This document shows, piece by piece, positions 58,601 to 64,000 of a stretch of DNA of 64,000 bases (within the stretch, counting starts at the first letter, position 1; each line of letters opens with the position of its first letter). The notes beneath the pieces were generated by a model that saw only the letters and a list, made by a program, of their open reading frames with translations, had not been told where the DNA came from and made no database searches. This stretch comes from Leptasterias polaris. Taxonomy: Eukaryota; Echinodermata; Asteroidea; Forcipulatida; Asteriidae. The translations under genes were made by a program, and so were the position numbers. Location: the NCBI GenBank assembly GCA_037783415.1, contig JAZGTN010000062.1:349501-413500 (forward strand). The letters run 5' to 3'.

Positions 58601-58758
58601 TTTCCAGGTCAAACAAGCGTCATTTTGAAGTGCAGGGTATAACCAGTGTAGTGCAGGAGACATTACGTACTGGATTCCAAGACAACACATTCCTGTCTCT
58701 CAATCTACGCTCAATCTTATTTAATTTCAACATTGTCAAACGATCTCCCATAAGTTAA
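43663..58758 (+). CDS. CCDC138: CCDC138 (coiled-coil domain-containing protein 138), complete
   Basis: Coding exons: 43663-43709 (ATG), 44053-44294, 45212-45414, 46469-46621, 52546-52665, 53289-53507, 53890-54036, 54386-54508, 55472-55676, 56845-57021, 58047-58185 and 58608-58758 (TAA). Phases agree throughout, giving 641 residues (human 665). Matches to human CCDC138 include KENKRLKSSFDTLKQANDNL, FIYWSLVHLD, STYRRLGEELYK, GLFIGYQATQV and LEKLSIILQKLSKIKSNKR. A coiled coil spans exons 4-6 (LMERERALDEREQ; QSRLANLQRKQEL), followed by a helical C-terminal domain. The first exon is less sure: the acceptor at 44052 restores the frame, while AG at 44033 does not. The molecular function of the family is not established to my knowledge. 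The intron between 46621 and 52546 contains the BEN-gene element. Confidence 0.94.
45403..45796 (+). repeat. CCDC138: 84-bp tandem repeat spanning the CCDC138 exon-3 splice donor
   Basis: Four full near-identical 84-bp units and a shortened fifth begin with AGAAAGTTACAG|GTACATG. The normal exon end is 45414; equivalent donors follow at 45498, 45582 and 45666. Each unit is 28 codons with no stop, so the exon's frame stays open to 45747. Use of a distal donor would add 28, 56 or 84 residues (unit RKLQVHVGWFSQDSKPSLDI..). The fifth unit lacks the donor. Confidence 0.92.
46714..46754 (+). repeat. Left terminal inverted repeat of the BEN-carrying unit
   Basis: 41 bp beginning GGGAAGCCATCAAAAATAAA, preceded by TTA. 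Confidence 0.85.
47872..49404 (+). CDS. BEN-domain DNA-binding protein gene, two exons, one apparent frameshift
   Basis: Exon 1 (47872-48043) begins MSPATVMIEWLVPKWSG and contains VGKKVWVSYKSGLFSTQIID, resembling the small N-terminal domain found before many BEN domains. The donor GTAAGTG and acceptor CTCATCAG join it in phase 1 to exon 2 (48426-49404). Exon 2 carries an acidic patch (SDTDDEDVPLNVLSKRL), a 36-bp-unit Pro-rich repeat, a short predicted coiled coil (LRELSREVSKIKNHLG) and a C-terminal BEN domain (KLTSKLFSDHELANCNYHGG .. KFKAIMSQACIEF) ending at TAA. The repeat contains a one-base shortfall at C5, 48805-48809, where sister units have C6. As written the frame therefore stops at 48949 before the BEN domain. 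BEN domains bind DNA and chromatin proteins (family knowledge). Confidence 0.85.
48512..48915 (+). repeat. Coding minisatellite, 36-bp unit (12 residues), Pro/Asp/Glu-rich
   Basis: About eleven imperfect units encode REPTVLLPAQDD-type repeats inside the BEN-domain gene. G+C is far above the surroundings. All three minus-strand frames and extra plus frames stay open because of the periodicity; these are shadows. The repeat holds the frameshift at 48805-48809. Confidence 0.9.
49430..50060. repeat. Nested tandem duplications 3' of the BEN gene
   Basis: GGGACATA..ATCGTTTTAAACTTG occurs at about 49427 and 49537. TAACCAAA(G/A)CTA..TTATGCTTGTA occurs at 49657 and 49830. GGGCATTTACAATCC occurs at 49737 and 49925, each followed by ACGGGCATTTATAGT. 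Periods are about 110 and 173-186 bp. Copies are diverged. Confidence 0.7.
51209..51249 (-). repeat. Right terminal inverted repeat of the BEN-carrying unit
   Basis: Reverse complement of 46714-46754 with a single mismatch (at 51223), followed by TTA. Confidence 0.85.
51550..51960 (+). repeat. Dispersed repeat family, copy 2
   Basis: Counterpart of 17041-17420 (see there), in the CCDC138 intron just outside the BEN-carrying unit. Shared end block: TATAAGTAGTGACTCG..AAACGGCCG. Confidence 0.6.
52899..53022. repeat. C- and A-rich low-complexity tracts
   Basis: Poly(C), poly(A) and CCCAAAACCC-type runs at 52899-52945, and a second poly(C) run at 53009-53020, in the CCDC138 intron between exons 52546-52665 and 53289-53507. 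Confidence 0.85.
55008..55160 (+). mobile_element. Partial tRNA-derived SINE
   Basis: The segment contains GGGTTCACGTCCTGGTCTTGACA followed by GTGTTCTTGATTAAGACAC and TTGGATGTAAAGCC. This parallels the B-box and body of the SINE at 28436-28752. The A box is not clear. It lies in a CCDC138 intron. Confidence 0.5.
57532..57771. mobile_element. MITE with CCAATTTCATAGAGCTGCTTAAGC ends
   Basis: The left arm GGCCAATTTCATAGAGCTGC is mirrored by the right arm GCAGCTCTATGAAATTGGCT. Extended inverted similarity (TTAAGCACAAAATTTGC) gives arms of about 60 bp over a 240-bp element. It lies in a CCDC138 intron. Confidence 0.85.
57792..57990. repeat. Degenerate minisatellite, about 28-bp unit
   Basis: About seven imperfect copies of GAAACCTAGTCACTGAAAAT plus GTTTAGGG, in the CCDC138 intron immediately before the exon at 58047. 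Confidence 0.8.
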
Positions 58759-58968
58759 CAGCTTTGGAGGTACAATTTAATAATCACACCGTGTGGTTAG
58801 CAGTGTATAAATACAAAGGATGTCTACCAACTGTAAGCTGGCAAACATGTATATATTGCAAATTGACAAAATTTGGATTAAAACTTGTTGTAGCTGAACT
58901 GTTCTGATATGTTCATGTAATTTGCATAACATCTGTTAGGAGCAGATGTATAAGTATATAAGTAAAAC

Positions 58969-59310
58969 AAAAATACCAGTTGATCGTCCCCGCCCGCATC
59001 CTTTTTTGAGGCCGCATCCTTTTTTTTTTTTTCTTTTTTTTTTTCGATTTTTCCTTAAAAAAAATAAAAAAATAAATTGTTTGTATTTTTAATCCACCCT
59101 TGACATATATATAATTTAATTTTTGATGTAAACTTACCTCATGCAACAAATAGATATAAAGAAAGTTGGCGGTGATTTCAAACTGAAGGATTGGTGGCCT
59201 GTTTGAATTGAAATACTTGGCGGCCATCTTGGAAAAAAAATAAAAAATAAAAAATAAAAAGGCCCTCATCCTCCTTTTGGGAAAAATCAGGACGATCAAC
59301 TGGTATTTTT
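58969..59310. mobile_element. MITE with AAAATACCAGTTGATCGTCC ends
   Basis: The left end at 58969-58989 and right end at 59290-59310 are exact inverted repeats of about 20 bp. Subterminal GCATCC(T)TTTT / AAAAGG..CATCC blocks and long A/T homopolymers lie inside. It sits about 200 bp after the CCDC138 stop, so it may be in the 3' UTR. Confidence 0.85.
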
Positions 59311-61740
59311 TTTTATTTGGCTTAAGTACACACAAGTAGCAACATAAACAGACCAATAGGTTTGTCCTTTTCCAACTTATCAGTGTGAGAATTCCTATAA
59401 CATTACCAGACATCAACCTTGGTACTTTCCATTAATAATATTTATGTTTTGCCTCATTTGATTGTATATATGTATTAATTGTGGTTATTTGTAACTTGGT
59501 ACATCATTGGTAGTGATGAACAATACTAAATTCACAATTTTTAATCTGAATGTTCACTGTTTTTTTTACTTGAGATACCAATACCGAAGTATCTGAAATA
59601 CTATGCTGTGTATGTGAGAAAAATGTTCCCTTATACTTGGGTCTTATTTCAAATTTGCCAAATTGAAATAAGCACACATGTAAAATCAAAATCAGGAACA
59701 CATGATTGGTTGACATTTTACAAGTTGGTTGTATTTTGTGTTATGTGTTTATTGAAATCTTTATGAATAATAACTCTGGATGATGAGGACTTTCAGTTTC
59801 ATATAAATAGTTCAACACAGAGGAATGATGCTTTAAGGGCTAGACCTGTTACTCTCTAACTGTTGCAAGTTTGACAGCATTGTTAGCGTCAGTCTATCGT
59901 GTGTTTGCATATATTAGCCTTCATTATATTCATGGTTGATTTGAAAGTGAGGCTACACCCCACACCCTCACTGTTGAGTGGAAATTATTGAGTCTGATAA
60001 ATTAGCACTATTTCATTCCTGACATCAAGAATAACGAACTTGATTACAGTACTTTCATTTAATTTCTCCAAGTATGACTTGGTCTTTGTCTTAATTTTGC
60101 TTTGACCATGCTGTAAGAAAGAACCTCATCTCCATGTGACTTCACAATTGTTGATATCCTAATCGGTGATCAGCCTATTTGCCTACGAAAGATTGTGCAG
60201 TTTATTTTCCTATGTTTATTTTGGGTTTTCCAGGCCAAGTCCAACAAGCTTTCATTCAATATAACGCATAGATCTGTCTGGATCATTTACTTTAGATTGA
60301 AAATAAAAGATCACGCAGATCGTCAAGCAGCAATTTAAAAAATAAATCAATTTTTCTATCCGATTATTCACATTAAAAGTATCGCAATGTTCATTCAATT
60401 TTGTCTGAATCAGCTGACGGGAACGATCGGGCATTCATTTTCATTAATTGGCAAACATATTTCAACTTTTTGAAATGTCTTTTCTGAATGTTCCCGTCTG
60501 TCCGTTTGTCTGTATTCCTGAGTTTTTTCAGCGTAAATCATATCTGAAGTTCCGTCTTAAACCCGTAGATGAACACCTGTCTTAATTTAATTAAGTTTTC
60601 AGACACATATAACATGGTGGCATGTGAAAAGAAATTACCCACGTGTACCTATGGTTAACTATTCCCAAACATGAATTAATAACCAGCACATCCAAAAAAT
60701 CGACGGATGTATCATCAATAAATTTATTTTAAAAACGTACAAAAAGAAGGAAACAGAACTGCGAACTAATTTAAATGAAAGACGTAAAAATGCCCCAACG
60801 TAAAAATGCCCCTCATAGATTTAAACATGTTTGTGTGTTTAAACTGTTAAAACAGGCGAGACAAAACCCAGTGAACAAAAAAAAATCCATAACTTTTCAC
60901 TTTTATTATTTCAGGACATCATTCAATTAGTTTGTTACATTATAATTGCAAAAAAGCAAAGAGTAAAAACAAATCGGACCACGGTAGAAAAGAGAAAAAT
61001 ACATCAATTCAAAGTTATTTTAAACCAGCAGAGAGAAAATGTATCTGTTGTTTAAAAATAAATCCGTTTTATCGTTGTTTTGGGTGTTTTTGTTTGTTTT
61101 TTTTTTGAGGGGGGTAATTTTGGGCTGTTCTTCATCTTGGACTGTTCTTCATCTTGGACAATAGTCTGCCATCATTGACATCCTGAGCACTGCACTAAAT
61201 AGTGTAAGTACTGAAACATTGTTGACCTGAGTTTATCGCAGCAACGGCACATAATGGGTACATCAACATTGTGCCCCTGTTGGATGTGTTCCTTGCACTG
61301 CTGGCAAGCAAGGAGTCCACGAAATTGAATGCCCTTAAAAAACAAAACTCAATTTGCTCGCTTGAAATTGAACGGCTGGTAATGAAAATAATCAGGAAAT
61401 TGGCCAGGAAACCTATATCGATTTGAGTTAAAGTGAACTTGTGTTAATTATCTGTATGTAGACAACATTGATGGGAGAGTGTTTGTTAGTAATGCTTTTA
61501 AGGGAAAGCAAGTTGAAACATGACCAGAGGGAGCCATGTGTTTGTATAATTATTGATGCCAGGCCGAGTATAAAATTAATTTCCTTTTAACGGGATTAAA
61601 GTAAATTTAAATTTGTATGCTCATCATTCTTTACAGTCGTTATGTTTGTCAATCGAACAAGACTTCAGGGACATGGTAGGAGACGAGAGTGAGGGTTCAC
61701 CTAATTCATGACGTAACTATTGTGTGAAAGTTTTAAACTG
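59311..61740. other. Intergenic stretch downstream of CCDC138
   Basis: AT-rich. Near 61130-61155 there is a short CTGTTCTTCATCTTGGA direct repeat. The first part may contain the CCDC138 3' UTR. No gene is recognised. Confidence 0.4.
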
Positions 61741-61746
61741 ATTTTT

Positions 61747-61819
61747 TGAATAGAGCGGGATTTGAACCAACGACCTCCGGATTAACGTGCCGGTGCTCTA
61801 CCAACTGACTCTATAGCCC
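61747..61819 (-). pseudogene. tRNA-like sequence (Asn-type anticodon), SINE head or tRNA pseudogene
   Basis: The minus strand reads GGGCTAT, then GTCAGTTGGTAGAGC (D arm), an anticodon loop ACGTTAA (would-be GTT), and a B box GGTTCAAATCCCGC. The acceptor 3' strand does not pair with GGGCTAT, the D stem is broken (GAGTC where GCTC is expected), and position 33 is C instead of T. It is therefore not a functional tRNA and more likely the head of a tRNA-derived SINE. Confidence 0.65.
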
Positions 61820-61910
61820 TATGTTGGCAGTGTTTTGTCAATTTCTCTGTTCGTGGTACCAGTCAGGCGGAAGCCGTGCAGCCGTTTGAGCTGCTGTAGC
61901 CAGGGATCAC

Positions 61911-61945
61911 ACTTAGGGAAGTCAGGTGACCTGACTTCCCTAAGT
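61911..61945. repeat. 35-bp perfect palindrome
   Basis: Two 17-nt arms (ACTTAGGGAAGTCAGGT and its reverse complement) are separated by one G. It could form a near-loopless hairpin or cruciform. Confidence 0.95.
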
Positions 61946-62722
61946 TTACGATACAACCTGGGAAGCCAAGTGATCGCACTTTTATTAAGTTCTTATAAAA
62001 GTAATAAAAGATGGGGTAAATTTAAAAACATAGAGAGTGTTACGCTTTGTATATGCGTATGGTCCCGCCTACACGTGCGTAGAGGAGGATTTTAAAATTG
62101 GTCGCTTGCGGCCAAAAATGACCGTGAAAACTTGATAAAATGTTGTCATGATTAAATCTGCAATAACAGAATAAAATAACATTAAACTAGAAAAACTTAG
62201 TTAAATGACATATAAAATTGCATTCGAGTAAATCATACAACACATTTTCACTCATGAGAAATTATCTATACATAAAATTGGATCGGAGGACAAGAAAAGT
62301 CAATTTATCACGACATTCATTATAGCGCCCTCAACATATCGCGACCCGTTTTAAAGAGCAAAAGAGTGGTCAGATATCCTGAGTTCTTACACTGCCTCCC
62401 CCTAAGAGTTCGGTTTTGGGTACCTGTCTAAATGCCCAACTCATCAATGTGTGATGTGAGATCCGCTTTTAGCTGCTGGGACGACGACCGGACGGCCTCA
62501 CAATAACTTGACTGATTGGCCTCAAGATTTGTCTAAAGATTTACTAGGTAAGAGATTGATAAGAATTAGTGTATCAAGGGGAATGATTAATTACTTACGT
62601 GGTCAATCTTTTAGGAAAATTTCTGCATCTGACTGCCACCTTTCGACGATAAAAAATTTGGATCAATAAAAAGTGTAAGAACACAATACAAATACATCAA
62701 TCCTCCAATCACTCAGTCCATA
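61946..62722. other. Intergenic stretch, nothing recognised
   Basis: AT-rich DNA without ORFs, inverted repeats or tandem arrays that I can support. Confidence 0.4.
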
Positions 62723-63786
62723 GGTAGGGAGATCGGCACAAATGATATTTTTCTACTGCACCCCCATAAAATTGGTATCACTGGAAAGCTTGTAAAAAAG
62801 GAAATACAATAGTGTTTAAATCAGCTTGATATCTTAAAATTTGGCCGAGTTATGTAATTTTTAGTATTATTTTTCCAGCATTCTGTCCTGTAATGTGTAA
62901 ATTCTGAGAGTGCAATGCGTATTTACAATTATCCTTGAAACTTTCACATCAGATATCTGCACCCCAATAAATTTAATATCACTGGAAAGCTTTTAAAAAA
63001 AGGAATACAATGGTTTTCAAATGACATTGATATCTTAAAATTTGGCAGAGAATGAGAGAATCACAAATTAATAATGAAGTAATATTTATAATCAAACATT
63101 CATCAAGAATCAAGATGTTAGAATTCCTAAGTAAAATTTCTGGAATTCTGAAAATGAACACTTTTATAAAATTGAAATTCGCAGCTAACCGCAAATACCC
63201 ATGCAACAGAAAAGCAGTGCAAAACAATCACAACACTTTAATCTTTCAGAAAATACTAGTTTTTCCTACCTTTTTTGCCCTCCAAAATTATCTATTTGGA
63301 CGTTTTTAACAAAAAAAATTATGAAAAAATGTTGCTAAAAGTCTTCGATTTTATAAAGTAATCAATTTCCCTGAGAAAATAAAAAAGAAAATATGGAATA
63401 TTTGGTATCATTCGTTACCATTGACTCTCGAGAATTTGATCCACACAGTCAATTGAACGATTGCGCCCTCTACTGGTGAGGAACTGACGTTAGAGTACAA
63501 GGGTCGCTCTGAAAAAAAATAAAAAAATAATGGCGACTTCCAGGGAAACCGCGAACGACTAGCTCTCCAACTGGCCGTATTTCGAGAAAAGAATTAAGGT
63601 GTTTTACCAGAGATTTCATTCAAAAAAATATGATATATTGAAAAAGCAACTTCTTGGCTACCACACGGTCTTTTAAAGAAGGTAAAATATTTCAAAATGA
63701 TGTTTTTTCAGTCCATTTTTTTCTTCGAGTTTTCACACGCTAACAGATAGGATAGTGAAACCCGCCGATCTGCTGATCTCCCTACC
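62723..63786. mobile_element. Non-autonomous element with GGTAGGGAGATC ends
   Basis: GGTAGGGAGATC at the left and GATCTCCCTACC at the right are exact 12-bp inverted termini; the arms extend loosely through GATCGGC. ATA flanks both ends (62720-62722, 63787-63789), a candidate 3-bp target duplication. Inside, a block around ATCACTGGAAAGCTT..TTGATATCTTAAAATTTGGC is duplicated (62762-62870 and 62950-63055). Only short open frames are present. Confidence 0.6.
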
Positions 63787-63805
63787 ATAGGGCAAGGAAG
63801 AAGGT

Positions 63806-63864
63806 AGTTGCGATAATCGTAACCCTCCTTTCCCGACGGGCTTTAGCCCGGAGGATTACGATAC
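63806..63864. repeat. Short hairpin repeat
   Basis: GATAATCGTAACCCTCC ... GGGCTTTAGCCC ... GGAGGATTACGAT forms an imperfect stem with an inner GGGCTTTAGCCC palindrome. A similar GTTGCGATAATCCTC ... GAGGAT hairpin lies at 41717-41757. Confidence 0.6.
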
Positions 63865-64000
63865 AATGAGCACGAGATTCGACCATTCGTGCCAAAACAT
63901 GCAATTTCGACCAATGTTGACAGACTAGTCACCAGATTTGCCCAATTTTTACCACTTTCAAAAATCATGAAACAAATTCTAAGAACATGGGCTTAATCTT

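Noticed and set aside
61747..61819. Functional tRNA-Asn gene
   Set aside because: The acceptor and D stems do not pair and U33 is missing; it is better explained as a SINE head or pseudogene.

Overview
The window is animal nuclear DNA: AT-rich, with spliced genes that have consensus GT-AG introns, long introns and many transposable elements. I place it in an invertebrate deuterostome, most likely an echinoderm. This is an inference from the divergence of the three conserved genes, a DIRS element, echinoderm-style tRNA-derived SINEs and dense short inverted-repeat elements. No operon logic applies.

Layout: (1) 257-8123, plus strand: the 3' half of dachshund (DACH family), from the linker through the C-terminal coiled-coil DachBox. 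A possible alternative last exon lies at 10280-10323, followed by about 3.7 kb of repeat-poor DNA that may be 3' UTR. (2) 14-19.8 kb: intergenic, with a TA-flanked 735-bp inverted-repeat element. (3) 19862-32945, minus strand: a complete seven-coding-exon TMEM33 gene. Its introns hold a decayed DIRS tyrosine-recombinase retrotransposon (23458-28033), a tRNA-derived SINE, a second 735-bp element, a perfect 6 x 60-bp array and several degenerate minisatellites. (4) 33-43.6 kb: intergenic and transposon-rich, with two TTAA-flanked MITEs, a 5'-truncated LINE with a 14-bp target-site duplication and several hairpin MITEs. (5) 43663-58758, plus strand: a complete CCDC138 gene of about 12 coding exons. 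(6) Nested in its intron between 46621 and 52546 is a BEN-domain gene (47872-49404). It lies inside a 4.5-kb segment bounded by 41-bp terminal inverted repeats (40/41 identical) and a TTA duplication. (7) 58.8-64 kb: intergenic, with MITEs, a tRNA-like SINE head and a palindrome.

The most notable observations are: the BEN-domain gene packaged in a transposon-like unit with a single-base frameshift in its coding minisatellite; tandem duplication of a 5' splice site in two unrelated genes (CCDC138, in frame, 84-bp unit; TMEM33, 40-bp unit); the diagnostic internal complementary region of the DIRS element together with loss of its catalytic tyrosine; and the alternative dachshund terminal exon.
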